DNA of 64,000 bases. Origin: Tannerella forsythia. GTDB taxonomy: Bacteria > Bacteroidota > Bacteroidia > Bacteroidales > Tannerellaceae. The notes beneath the pieces are model-generated. The model made no database searches. It saw nothing but the letters and a program-made list of their open reading frames with translations, and had not been told where the DNA came from. A program made the position numbers and the translations under genes. Numbering within the stretch: the first letter of the stretch is position 1; the number at the start of each line of letters is the position of its first letter. Positions 28,823 to 38,438 of this stretch are shown here, piece by piece. The DNA lies in contig NZ_JUET01000134.1 in the NCBI RefSeq assembly GCF_001006485.1, positions 62,001-126,000 of the forward strand. The letters are read 5' to 3'.

Positions 28823-30976
28823 ATGAGACAGACGAAACACTATATATTTCTGATTGTCCTTTTCTGCGGTTTTTTTTATGGATGCATTGACGATCCGAAG
28901 GTAGAACCGGGAATACAAAACGCAAAAATTCCCCAATTGGGAACAACCGTAAAAATAGAACGCACGGCTACCTCCATCACATTGACAGCCTCGGTCGAGA
29001 AGGCCAACGGTGCGGCAGTGGAAGAGCGCGGATTATGCTGGTCAAAAAAAAGCAGTCCCACCGTTCGCCCTGACAGTGCTCAAGCCTTCGGTAAGGGATT
29101 GGGTGAATTTAGCGGCACGATCGAAAATTTATCTAATAATACAACATATTATATCCGTCCATATGCCAAAAACCTGAAAGGCATCGCCTATGGAGAAGAG
29201 AGTAAGGTCTCGACTAACACGGGATTGGGATCGGTTCGTACGTTTGTAATCATAGACAGTGTACGTGCTAAAACGGCGCTATCCGGAGGAAAAATAGAAT
29301 TGCACGGCGAAGGGGCTGTTCTTGCTCGCGGGGTGTATTATTCAACATCATCATTGATGCTTCCGAAAGATTCTGTTCTAAGTACGATGGATACCGATTC
29401 ATTCATCTGCCGAATCAGCGGTCTGAGAGCATCTACGAAATATTACGTTCAGGCATTTGTAAGAAATCGATTCGGTTATTATGTTGTGTCCGGACCTCTT
29501 CGAACATTCCTGACAGGAGATGGTTTGCCGACAGTTTCATCTGTAACCATTCTAAAAAGAGGCTATACGACAGCCACCTTCTCTGCTACCGTGGTGAAGG
29601 AAGGAGATGCTTCCGTTATTCAACGCGGTTTCTGCTGGAGCACGAAGAAAAATCCCACCATCGAAAATGCGACGTATGATGACAAATGCGGCGTGGGGAT
29701 CGGCACTTTTAAAATAGAATGCGAAAACCTGATTTCGCGACAGAAATATTATGTACGAGCGTTTGCTCGAAATAAAGAATTCGGTATTTCATACAGCGGA
29801 CAAGATTCGTTCATCACAAAAAGCAATATCCCGACTGTCACTACGACAGAGTTAAAAAACATCTTGAAAGGAGCAGTTACAGTGGGCGGAAAGATCGAAG
29901 AGGCGGGACAAAGTGCCGTGAAAGCGTGTGGAATCTGCTGGTCTGCAACCGTCGCGAATCCTACCCTCACGAATGCCGAAGTATTAGAAATTGAACCGAA
30001 TGCCGAAGGCGTTTTCAGCAGTCAGATTGCCGGTCTGCAAGGAGGTGTAACGTATTATTTCCGAGCTTATGCAACGAATAATGAAGGAACTTCATACGGG
30101 GAGATCAAAGTGAAAACAATGCCTCTCGTTTTCAAGGGGAATCTAAAAACGTTTCAAGGCGCTCCCCGCATCCAAAATTCTCCGGCATACTTCTCCATCA
30201 GAGACTGGGGATATATTCTCGGAGGGGATATCGGCCCTCAATATACGGCTGAACTCCATTACTATAATGCCACTACGGACGAATGGAGAGCGATGCTGCC
30301 ACATCCGGAAGGTCCGGTCAAATGGCAGACGGCTGTCGTGCATGACAGATCAGCCTTCATTTTCGGAGGAATGGCTGCCGATCGTAAAGCAAGAAACGAT
30401 TTTTATCAATATAACTCATGGAGTAACACATGGTATGACAGATCGACGGCCATAAGACCGGATTCCTCCTATCTCTCGGTTGGCTTTGCTTTGAACGACA
30501 GTATCTGTTACGTAGGAGGTCGCAAAGACACAGTAAAGAACGAGGTATGGATGTACGAGGTCTCAGCCAATACATGGAAACGACAGCCCGATTTCCCTGT
30601 TCAACAATACGGAGGTATTGCCGTAACGATCGGGAATACGGCTTATGTCGGACTCGGTAAAAATGGAAGCGGTGTCTTCAATAAAGGGTTGTGGAAAACA
30701 ACGAATGCCGCTTTATGGATACGAGAAACAACTTGTACCATCTCGACTAACGGTATTTTGGCCGGTGTGGCACATCATAATAGAATTTACATGGTGGATG
30801 AAGCGTATTACATCATCGAATATAATCCGTCTACGATGACATGGACGAAGAAATCGCAGCTGCCTCCCCAAGCAAGAGGTATTCACTGTATGTTTGTCAT
30901 GAACGATCTGATCTACATCGGTCTTTCTCCGACTTCTACGACCATGATTTCTTATGATCCGACATGGGATAATTGA
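28823..30976 (+). CDS. Lipoprotein with four Fn3-like domains and a Kelch-like propeller
   Basis: 717 residues. Signal with lipid Cys21 (FFYGC). Four fibronectin-III-like repeats at about 37-130, 138-230, 235-333 and 336-432, each with RGxCWS/GVYYS and TTYYIRPYAKN/KYYVRAFARN motifs common in Bacteroidetes surface proteins. Residues 440-717 form a Kelch-type beta-propeller (GGDIGPQYTAELHYYNA, YVGGRKDTVKNEVWMYE). Such proteins bind glycans or other proteins at the surface. Last gene of the kinase operon (15 nt gap). No enzyme motif seen. Confidence 0.85.
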   Translation: MRQTKHYIFLIVLFCGFFYGCIDDPKVEPGIQNAKIPQLGTTVKIERTATSITLTASVEKANGAAVEERGLCWSKKSSPTVRPDSAQAFGKGLGEFSGTIENLSNNTTYYIRPYAKNLKGIAYGEESKVSTNTGLGSVRTFVIIDSVRAKTALSGGKIELHGEGAVLARGVYYSTSSLMLPKDSVLSTMDTDSFICRISGLRASTKYYVQAFVRNRFGYYVVSGPLRTFLTGDGLPTVSSVTILKRGYTTATFSATVVKEGDASVIQRGFCWSTKKNPTIENATYDDKCGVGIGTFKIECENLISRQKYYVRAFARNKEFGISYSGQDSFITKSNIPTVTTTELKNILKGAVTVGGKIEEAGQSAVKACGICWSATVANPTLTNAEVLEIEPNAEGVFSSQIAGLQGGVTYYFRAYATNNEGTSYGEIKVKTMPLVFKGNLKTFQGAPRIQNSPAYFSIRDWGYILGGDIGPQYTAELHYYNATTDEWRAMLPHPEGPVKWQTAVVHDRSAFIFGGMAADRKARNDFYQYNSWSNTWYDRSTAIRPDSSYLSVGFALNDSICYVGGRKDTVKNEVWMYEVSANTWKRQPDFPVQQYGGIAVTIGNTAYVGLGKNGSGVFNKGLWKTTNAALWIRETTCTISTNGILAGVAHHNRIYMVDEAYYIIEYNPSTMTWTKKSQLPPQARGIHCMFVMNDLIYIGLSPTSTTMISYDPTWDN

Positions 30977-31347
30977 AGGTAGAAGCAACGACTCCGGATA
31001 CAGCCTGTTTTGCATCTGCCTAAGGAAATATCATCGTGTTAATGTAGATTAAATTTGTTATCTATCGTGTATATGTGTACATTTGCAGCATAAATTGTAA
31101 AGAGCATCTAAATAATCCAAAAAGTTTCCGTGCCCTGACAGGTTGGGTTTCTATTTGTTTTTTTCATTTGCTCTTCTGTTTCGGGACAGATCATAATGAT
31201 TATTTATCTGAATATGATAAAAAAATGAATAATACGATGTATTCTTTTCCCGTTTTGTGTAGCTTATGTCAGAAATGAAAAATGGATTAAATTCCTGAAA
31301 GTTGAACGTAACAGAACAATAATTATAACCTTATAAGGAAGAAAAAC
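30977..31347 (+). other. Intergenic leader before susC 2
   Basis: 371 bp with no credible gene. It contains a good promoter (31054-31085) about 260 nt before the susC ATG, so a leader of roughly 250 nt is expected. A 67-codon open frame (31075-31278) overlaps the -7 box and is not supported. Confidence 0.6.
31054..31085 (+). promoter_or_regulatory. Promoter for SusC/SusD pair 2
   Basis: TTTG at 31054-31057, 20-nt spacer, TACATTTG at 31078-31085; both boxes match the Bacteroidetes consensus. Confidence 0.75.
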
Positions 31348-34300
31348 ATGAAGCAGATTTTTAAGAGACAAACGAAATTTTATCGAAGGAAGCGTTTCGC
31401 CGCTTTTGGGGCGATCGGGCTACTCATTATGTTATGTTCGTCTACGGCTGTGTTTGCACAAGTTGCGATCAGGGGAACTGTGACGGATATCAATGACAAT
31501 CCGCTGATCGGCGTCAACGTCTCCATCAAAGGTACGACGATTGGGAATATCACGGACTCGGAAGGTAACTATACGATGGAAGCGCCCGGCAAAAATTCGG
31601 TGGTCGTATTTTCTTTTATCGGCTTTCGATCTCAGGAAATTACGATCGGGAATCAGTCCGTTATCCGTGTTAAACTCGTTGAAGATACGCAAAAGCTCGA
31701 AGAAGTTGTTGTTGTCGGATACGGTACACAGAAAAAGGTGACGGTTACCGGTGCCGTAGCCAGTGTGACGGGCGAAGAGCTCCGGACTTCGCCGACAACC
31801 AACCTTTCCAACGGTATGATCGGACGCATGCCCGGAGTGATCGGCTTTCAGCGATCCGATGAACCCGGAGGCGGGGCAACGACGATCCGCATCCGCGGTA
31901 CCAATTCCATCGGGAACAAAGAACCGCTCGTCGTAATCGACGGTATCCCAGACCGTTCGGGAGGACTGAACCGCATCAATCCGGATGAGATCGAAAGCAT
32001 GTCGGTATTGAAAGACGCCGCAGGAGCGATTTACGGTTCGCGGTCGGCCAACGGAGTCATCCTGATCACGACCAAACGAGGCAAAGAAGGAAAACCGATC
32101 GTGACATTCAACGGAAGCTACGGCTACTCCTCCCCTACGCAACTCCCCCAAATGTGTAACGCATTCGAATATGCTACGATGCTGAACGAAATTACGGCTG
32201 GCACGTATTCCGACGACGAACTGCGCAAATTTCAGGACGGAAGCGACCCGTGGGGATTCCCGAATACCGACTGGTACAAGACGGTGATCAAGTCCGTTTC
32301 GCCGATCTACCGAAGTGATGTGGGCATCAGCGGAGGCACGGACAAGGTGAAGTATTATGTCAACTTTGCTGCCAATGGCGAAGACGGTATCTATAAACAT
32401 TCGGCCAACCGTTACGATCAGTTTGGCATCCGTGCCAACCTTGACTTTAAACTGAGTCAATACGTCTCCTTAACGTATGGCAACACTTCACGTTACGAAT
32501 ATACACAATATCCCGCCAAGTCGGCCGGGAGCATCTTCTCGGCTATCCGCCGGAGCAAACCGACACTGAACGCCTATTGGCCGAGCGGAGAGATTGGCCC
32601 CGATATCGAGTATGGTGACAATCCTGCCGCGACGTCGACCGATGCAGCCGGATATAACCGACAGAAAAATTACTACATCCAGAACAATGCCACGCTGACC
32701 ATTCAGTTTCCGTGGGTCGAAGGGCTGAAACTGACGGCTTCCGGGGCTTACGACAAACATTTCTACGGCGAAAAGAATTTCCGGAAGCCTGTACGCCTCT
32801 ACTCATGGGACGGTGTGACCAGAAGCAGCGAAGGCCTCAAACCTTACGACGCATGGATCAGCGACCCGCAGCTCAACCAGATTCACCGAGATTACACCGA
32901 CTGGCTGACGAACGCAGTGTTAAGTTACAACCGTACGTTCGGTGACCATACGATCGGTCTGACCGTCGGCATGGAAGGACAAAGCAAGGAGATGGATCAG
33001 TTACGGGCTTACCGAAGGTACTTCCTGTCCACTTCGCTCGATGAAATCAATGACGGTAGTGTAAAGGATCAAGAGACGGAAGGCTATTCGTGGAAAGAGA
33101 CCCGTCTGAATTATTTCGGACGTGCGTCGTATAATTATCTGGAACGTTACTTGTTTGAGTTCGTTTGGCGGTATGACGGTTCATATCGTTTCCCTAAAAA
33201 CAAACGCTACGGATTCTTCCCCGGTGCCATGGTGGCATGGCGCATCTCTGAAGAGCCATGGTGGAAAGAACAGGTAACATGGATAGATTACCTCAAACTC
33301 CGCACTTCGGTTTCGCAGACAGGGAATGATGTCCTGACGGATAATGACGGTAATACGGACCGATCCATCCAATACCTTAACTCGTTCGGATTTCAGACGA
33401 ACGGTGTTATTTTCGACGGAAGTGAAGAGCGGCAGCTCTATCCTGTCCGCACACCGAACAAAAACATCACCTGGGAGCGGGGCACGACATGGGATATCGG
33501 AGCTGAAATGAAGTTCCTGAACAACCGTTTGAATATCGAGGGAGATTTATTCTACCACAAACGTACCGATATGTTGATTCCCCGTAACGCGTCGCTGCCC
33601 GAAACGGCCGGCATCACCTTGCCGCTTGAGAATCTCGGTGAAATGGAGAACAAAGGATTCGACGCTTTGATCAGTTGGAACGATAAAATCGGTAAGGTAG
33701 AATACGAGCTGGGACTGAATATGTCGTATGCCCGCAATAAAATTCTTTTCTGGGACGAGACACCGGGTATCCCCGAATATCAGAAATCGACCGGAAAACC
33801 TGTACCCACAAGCGGAACATTAGCGAACCTGATCAATCGTGCCGGGTTGTATTACAAGACCGACGGCGTATTCAACACGCAAGAAGAACTGGATAATTAT
33901 CCGCACTGGACGGGAGCGCGACTGGGAGATATTAAATTCGTCGATTACAATAACGACGGTAAAATCAATGCCGACGACCGCGTCCGTTCCGATAAGAATC
34001 AGACGCCGCGCCTAGTGACAGGTTTCAACGTCGGACTGAGTTGGAATCATTTCGACCTGGCGATGCTTTTCCAGGCTGCTTTCGGAGCCGAGACCTATGT
34101 ACAAACATGGTCGGGAACGGTTGGGAATTTCCTTAAAGAGTATTATGATCAACGATGGACACCCGAAAACCCGACATCCGAACATCCGCGTACTTATGAA
34201 CGCGAACGACAGTACTGGATTTCAAACGCGAACGATTATTTCCTTCGTTCGAGCGATTATCTGCGTCTGAAGAACATGGAAATCGGATATACCATTCCCA

Positions 34301-34464
34301 CGGATATGAGGCGTTACGGGATCTCGAAAATACGCATCTTTGCCAACGGACAAAATCTTTTTACCATCGACGGACTGCCCGGAGACCCGGAAAATACGGC
34401 GTCGAGTTTTGATTACTACCCGCAGCGGAAATATTTCAACTGCGGCATTTCTGCAACTTTTTAA
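31348..34464 (+). CDS. SusC/RagA-family TonB-linked outer membrane transporter (pair 2)
   Basis: 1038 residues. Long basic N-terminus with signal peptide ending near VFAQ (residue 38), carboxypeptidase-like domain (IRGTVTDINDNPLIGVNVSI, about 41-120), TonB-box-like region LEEVVVVGYGTQKK, plug (IRIRGTNSIG, PLVVIDGIPD, AIYGSRSANGVILITTKRG) and barrel ending KYFNCGISATF. DGKINADDR near residue 872 is the loop shared by many SusC proteins. Works with the SusD-like protein encoded 13 nt downstream. Substrate unknown. Confidence 0.96.
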   Translation: MKQIFKRQTKFYRRKRFAAFGAIGLLIMLCSSTAVFAQVAIRGTVTDINDNPLIGVNVSIKGTTIGNITDSEGNYTMEAPGKNSVVVFSFIGFRSQEITIGNQSVIRVKLVEDTQKLEEVVVVGYGTQKKVTVTGAVASVTGEELRTSPTTNLSNGMIGRMPGVIGFQRSDEPGGGATTIRIRGTNSIGNKEPLVVIDGIPDRSGGLNRINPDEIESMSVLKDAAGAIYGSRSANGVILITTKRGKEGKPIVTFNGSYGYSSPTQLPQMCNAFEYATMLNEITAGTYSDDELRKFQDGSDPWGFPNTDWYKTVIKSVSPIYRSDVGISGGTDKVKYYVNFAANGEDGIYKHSANRYDQFGIRANLDFKLSQYVSLTYGNTSRYEYTQYPAKSAGSIFSAIRRSKPTLNAYWPSGEIGPDIEYGDNPAATSTDAAGYNRQKNYYIQNNATLTIQFPWVEGLKLTASGAYDKHFYGEKNFRKPVRLYSWDGVTRSSEGLKPYDAWISDPQLNQIHRDYTDWLTNAVLSYNRTFGDHTIGLTVGMEGQSKEMDQLRAYRRYFLSTSLDEINDGSVKDQETEGYSWKETRLNYFGRASYNYLERYLFEFVWRYDGSYRFPKNKRYGFFPGAMVAWRISEEPWWKEQVTWIDYLKLRTSVSQTGNDVLTDNDGNTDRSIQYLNSFGFQTNGVIFDGSEERQLYPVRTPNKNITWERGTTWDIGAEMKFLNNRLNIEGDLFYHKRTDMLIPRNASLPETAGITLPLENLGEMENKGFDALISWNDKIGKVEYELGLNMSYARNKILFWDETPGIPEYQKSTGKPVPTSGTLANLINRAGLYYKTDGVFNTQEELDNYPHWTGARLGDIKFVDYNNDGKINADDRVRSDKNQTPRLVTGFNVGLSWNHFDLAMLFQAAFGAETYVQTWSGTVGNFLKEYYDQRWTPENPTSEHPRTYERERQYWISNANDYFLRSSDYLRLKNMEIGYTIPTDMRRYGISKIRIFANGQNLFTIDGLPGDPENTASSFDYYPQRKYFNCGISATF

Positions 34465-34477
34465 AACATGATTATTT

Positions 34478-36361
34478 ATGAAGACAAGAAAGAATATCAT
34501 CATGATCATAGCTGCATCTGCGTTATTCGCACTGCCCTCATGCTCCGATTTTATGGACCTCAAACCAACGACGGAGTATCTGAAAGAGCAGGTATTTGAA
34601 GATGCGGCAACGACACAGTCGCTGATCAATACGATTTATGACTACGTGATCGACGCAGCCAGAGAGCATACGACTAACGGTTTGACGGACGATGCTTATT
34701 TTACGCATAATAAGGGGCAGATCGCTGTAAACGAAGCGACGTGCTCCGCCAGCGATTTGCAATGGTATGGCAGAGGCGACTGTCCGTTTAACTGGTCACA
34801 GACGTACAAGGGCATTTATTACGCGAACCTCGTGTTGGAGAATATCGATAAGGTTCCGGAAAAGGCGGGTTTCGATCTGAAGCAAATGAAAGGCGAGACA
34901 CGTTTTCTGCGCGCATACATGTATACGAACCTCGTGCGTGGTATCGGCGGAGTGCCGATTGTCGATAAAACCGTCAGCGATTATACGAAGACGGAAGAGA
35001 TGCAGATAGCCCGCAGCAGCATCGGCGATTGCCTCGACTTTATCCTCAAAGACTTGGACGAAGCGATTGCGTCGTTACCGACTACGGCTCCGCTCGGACG
35101 CGCCACGAAATGGGCGGCAGTAAGCCTCAAAGCACGTATCTGCCTCCATATCGCCAGCCCACTCTACGCCGACCGCATCATCAACAAACTTGATGTGAAC
35201 CAGTATCATGGCGATCGGGAAGCGCTCTACCGGAAAGCGCTGGAAGCAGCGAAGGAGGTGATCGACAGTAAGGCGTTCAAGCTGATCGACTGTAACGCCC
35301 CGACTGTAGCCGAAATTGCAGACAAATATCATAAAATAACGACGACGAATAACAATGAGTTGATTTTTACCAAACAATTCGCTTCGTCGAAAATAACGAA
35401 TCAGGTGAATAAACAACACGGTCCTAACGGTTATCATAACTGGTCGGGAACTACACCGACGCAGGACTTCGTGATGCATTTCGAGATGGAAGACGGATCG
35501 CTTAATAATACCCTGACGAAGGTGGGCGACCATCAGGTAGGCAATCCGTACAACGGACGCGAACCGCGCTTCTATGCCTGCATCGGGTACGATGGCGCCG
35601 TCTGGGGGCGAAAGCGTGCGGCCGATGGATACGCCCTCGATCCCACCCCTCTGGGAAATCTGCAATGCGGAACATATGAACTGAACGACGGCACAGACGT
35701 TACGGTCAACCTGCCCGACGGAGAAAAAGTGAAATTCAAAGGGATTTATGGCTGTGACACACGTCAGGGACCGATCGAAGACTGGAACGGCTCATGGACA
35801 TCGTATTACGAAAAGAAGATGATCGATACCTCGATCGATGCCGCCAACTATCCGCAGCTCTGTCCTTATCCGTACATTCGTCTGGCAGAGATGTATCTCA
35901 TTGCCGCCGAGGCCTGCACCGAGCTGAATCAATTGGATGAAGCGGCAGCCTTCCTCGACGTGCTCCGCGCCCGTACAGGTCGCCCCGACACCAAAGCGAC
36001 GCTTAACATACGTAAAAAATCCTTCGATCAAGCGGCGATGCGCGAGTTTCTCCGCCATGAACGACGCACGGAGCTTTTCATGGAAGATTCGCGGTACTAT
36101 GACATCCGCCGCTGGATGATCGGCGAAGAGTGCGGCAATAAAACACTGTGCGGTATGATCGTGTTCGCGCGTCTGAAGAACGGCAAAACGGCTAAACGCC
36201 CGTATATCTACAACGAAAGTACGTGGGATTACCATTATTATGTGCGCGATCTCTCGTTTCGCGAGAAACGCAAATGGGATAACAAGATGTATTTCGCCCC
36301 CATCAAACGAGACGAAATAAACCGAAACACCAAACTGGTACAAAACCCCGGACAAGATTAA
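34478..36361 (+). CDS. SusD/RagB-family substrate-binding lipoprotein (pair 2)
   Basis: 627 residues, lipid Cys22 (LPSC). N-terminal SusD helices (FEDAATTQSLINTIYDYV), a GETRFLRAYMYTNLVRGIGGVP segment characteristic of the family, and C-terminal RagB helices (YIRLAEMYLIAAEACTEL, EFLRHERRTELFMEDSRYYDIRRWM). It is longer than pair 1's SusD, as in proteins binding larger ligands. Same operon as susC 2; an inverted repeat follows the stop. Confidence 0.95.
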   Translation: MKTRKNIIMIIAASALFALPSCSDFMDLKPTTEYLKEQVFEDAATTQSLINTIYDYVIDAAREHTTNGLTDDAYFTHNKGQIAVNEATCSASDLQWYGRGDCPFNWSQTYKGIYYANLVLENIDKVPEKAGFDLKQMKGETRFLRAYMYTNLVRGIGGVPIVDKTVSDYTKTEEMQIARSSIGDCLDFILKDLDEAIASLPTTAPLGRATKWAAVSLKARICLHIASPLYADRIINKLDVNQYHGDREALYRKALEAAKEVIDSKAFKLIDCNAPTVAEIADKYHKITTTNNNELIFTKQFASSKITNQVNKQHGPNGYHNWSGTTPTQDFVMHFEMEDGSLNNTLTKVGDHQVGNPYNGREPRFYACIGYDGAVWGRKRAADGYALDPTPLGNLQCGTYELNDGTDVTVNLPDGEKVKFKGIYGCDTRQGPIEDWNGSWTSYYEKKMIDTSIDAANYPQLCPYPYIRLAEMYLIAAEACTELNQLDEAAAFLDVLRARTGRPDTKATLNIRKKSFDQAAMREFLRHERRTELFMEDSRYYDIRRWMIGEECGNKTLCGMIVFARLKNGKTAKRPYIYNESTWDYHYYVRDLSFREKRKWDNKMYFAPIKRDEINRNTKLVQNPGQD

Positions 36362-36390
36362 TCTCATGACCGAAAAGCACGACAGCCATG

Positions 36391-36421
36391 CTGTCCGTGC
36401 CATCAAACAATGCACGGACAG
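36391..36421 (+). terminator. Inverted repeat after susD 2
   Basis: Perfect 10-bp stem CTGTCCGTGC / GCACGGACAG with an 11-nt loop, 30 nt after the stop. It lacks a T run, so it may be an mRNA 3'-end stabiliser rather than a true terminator. Confidence 0.55.
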
Positions 36422-36481
36422 TCTGGTATGACAAAGAAGAAACCGAGTAAAAACCCTGAACCTTTGTATCCATTTTTTTTT

Positions 36482-36509
36482 GGGGGGAGGAGAGAAAATT
36501 CTCCCCCCC
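36482..36509. other. G/C-run hairpin beside a T tract
   Basis: Six G then AG pair with CTCCCCCC across a short loop; nine T precede it. It lies between convergent genes, but the T run is on the wrong side for either strand to make a standard terminator. Confidence 0.4.
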
Positions 36510-36571
36510 TTCGTATTGAATTGTCTATGGAAACAGGTGGAAGCTTTCAGATAACCCCACAGATAATATCA

Positions 36572-37423
36572 TCAATCCAGCATTAGCGACATAAAAACAC
36601 GCTGCAAATCGGACGGCTCAACCGTTTCATCAAGCGGACAAGCAAGGCCATAAGGCTGCGCATTCCGTCCGGTCAAATACGGTACGCGAACGAAGGCCGT
36701 CTGTGCATGATGACGAATCAAGATATACCTTATCAACGCATCCTTAACAGCCGGATCGTCGTACAATATCTCTTTGATCAAAACATCCGTAGAGGATTCG
36801 GGAGCTTCGAACGCCATGCCAACAGGGCGCTCCCCATCGAGAGCTACCCAAACATGACCGCCATCGGCAAGGCAGTCGAGGCGGATCGTTTCGAAATCGG
36901 CAGCATCGTGAAGAACAGCACATCGGCGGCGCCGCTGGGTAAGATCGAAATATGCGTCATACGTTTTTTCGGGACAAGGTATGATTCGACAGGTATCCGT
37001 CTGCTCCATCCGGTCGGCCACATAGTACTCTACACCCACGTTAATCGGCACAGTATATCCGTAGCGTCTGTAAACCTCAAACAGCCAAGGCTCGGCGGGG
37101 ATAAGCATCGAAAGGGCAAACCCTCGCTTTCGCATCGCGTGCATCGCTTCCCGTAGCAAGACTTTCATGTACCCTTTGCCCCGTTCCGAAGGATGCGTAC
37201 AGACCCCGCACACATATGCACAAGGCAGGATGGCAGAGTTGATCTTTACCCCATACGGGACGGCCTGCAACATGGCGACGACTCCCCGACCCTCCTGTTC
37301 AATGACGAATGTATTTTCCGGCTGATAAACCCGATCAAAGAACATCCGCACATATTCGTCCGAATCATGAAAGACCGTTTGCCAGAGGATCTCCAACTGC
37401 CTTCGCCTGTCAGTTAAATTCAT
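36572..37423 (-). CDS. GNAT-family N-acetyltransferase
   Basis: 283 residues. The N-terminal GNAT domain shows strand 4 and the acetyl-CoA loop in CGVCTHPSERGKGYMKVLLREAM (about 70-92), then FEVYRRYGYTV as the last helix-strand unit. The remaining 150 residues resemble the second GNAT-like half seen in Eis-type enzymes. It transfers acetyl to an unknown amine. Start overlaps the stop of the DUF2156 gene by 4 bp, so the pair is co-translated. Confidence 0.85.
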   Translation of the reverse strand: MNLTDRRRQLEILWQTVFHDSDEYVRMFFDRVYQPENTFVIEQEGRGVVAMLQAVPYGVKINSAILPCAYVCGVCTHPSERGKGYMKVLLREAMHAMRKRGFALSMLIPAEPWLFEVYRRYGYTVPINVGVEYYVADRMEQTDTCRIIPCPEKTYDAYFDLTQRRRRCAVLHDAADFETIRLDCLADGGHVWVALDGERPVGMAFEAPESSTDVLIKEILYDDPAVKDALIRYILIRHHAQTAFVRVPYLTGRNAQPYGLACPLDETVEPSDLQRVFMSLMLD

Positions 37424-38331
37424 CGCCTTTTGATTGCCCCGTTCTTTTCGAGCAGGATCACCGGATTATACGACAGCTTTGACTGACGCAGCCCCGGAAT
37501 GCCCAAATCTTCCTCCCGGTTGATATAAACGTATTGTTCGGGAATATGTAACGCAAATTCCTGATTGATGAGGCTGAAAATGCCTTCGTAGTTCGTATCG
37601 GCCTTTTCGACATGCACTCCGAATGTCTGATAATTAATCGGCGAGCCATACGTAAACGCCACGATTTCCCCTTCAACCATGATCGCACCTCCGAGCAGCT
37701 CCAACTCTTTGAAATGGTGCATGGCAAACGTCATGGAACGATGCTCGTTCGACAGTTCGTCCGTATTCTCCCCATTCTCGTTCGCCCGTACCCACCTCCG
37801 TTCAAGCTCCATACATTGCGGAACGATTTCGGGCGTGATAGGGATATACGTATATTCATACTGCTTCTTGAATTTGTTGATATGATTACGTTTAGCCTGC
37901 CATTTCTTGCCTTTCAGCGTCTGAAGGTCTTCACGCAAATAGATATAGTCGAAATAGTCTCGCTCGGTAACGTATGCGAATTCGTTCGGAAACAGTTCTT
38001 CCAACTTTTTCCGGGCTTCGGAAGTCACCCCGAGGATGAGCAGCGGATGTCCTTCTCCCATCATCTCGTAAGAATCTTTTTCGAGTGCTTCCACAGCCTG
38101 TCTTAAGTCCCCGTTCCCGACAGGGAACATATAGGCCATACGCTTCGGATCTTTCTCTTCGATATAAAAACGTATAAGAAGACATCCTTCGAAAACAGCA
38201 TATTCGCTTTCGTACAGAAACCTCCAGCTGCACATGTTCGAAAAGGCAAAATCGCAATTCTGAAACGCAGAAGGATAGGTGAAAGACGTTATAAGCTCTT
38301 TGTCCTCAATACAGATCGGTTTAAATACCAT
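37420..38331 (-). CDS. DUF2156 protein (phosphatidylglycerol lysyltransferase-like fold)
   Basis: 303 residues, cytoplasmic. Double-GNAT-like DUF2156 architecture: YPSAFQNCDFAFSNMCSW near the start, KKWQAKRNHINKFKKQY (about 142-158) and the C-terminal INREEDLGIPGLRQSKLSYNP signature. The family is related to the C-terminal domain of MprF, which adds lysine to lipids, but lacks the membrane part; true substrate is unknown. Coupled to the GNAT gene downstream. Confidence 0.85.
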   Translation of the reverse strand: MVFKPICIEDKELITSFTYPSAFQNCDFAFSNMCSWRFLYESEYAVFEGCLLIRFYIEEKDPKRMAYMFPVGNGDLRQAVEALEKDSYEMMGEGHPLLILGVTSEARKKLEELFPNEFAYVTERDYFDYIYLREDLQTLKGKKWQAKRNHINKFKKQYEYTYIPITPEIVPQCMELERRWVRANENGENTDELSNEHRSMTFAMHHFKELELLGGAIMVEGEIVAFTYGSPINYQTFGVHVEKADTNYEGIFSLINQEFALHIPEQYVYINREEDLGIPGLRQSKLSYNPVILLEKNGAIKRR

Positions 38332-38438
38332 ACAAAATATTTACGGTTCATCAATACGGCCAGTCCTTCGTCCTATTCATTCCGGCTCCTTTCGAACACT
38401 CATTTTCCTGACCTGATCGGAATCGAAGCAGCTTATTG

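Noticed and set aside
31075-31278. 67-codon frame before susC 2
   Set aside because: Begins within the promoter -7 box and shows no family features.
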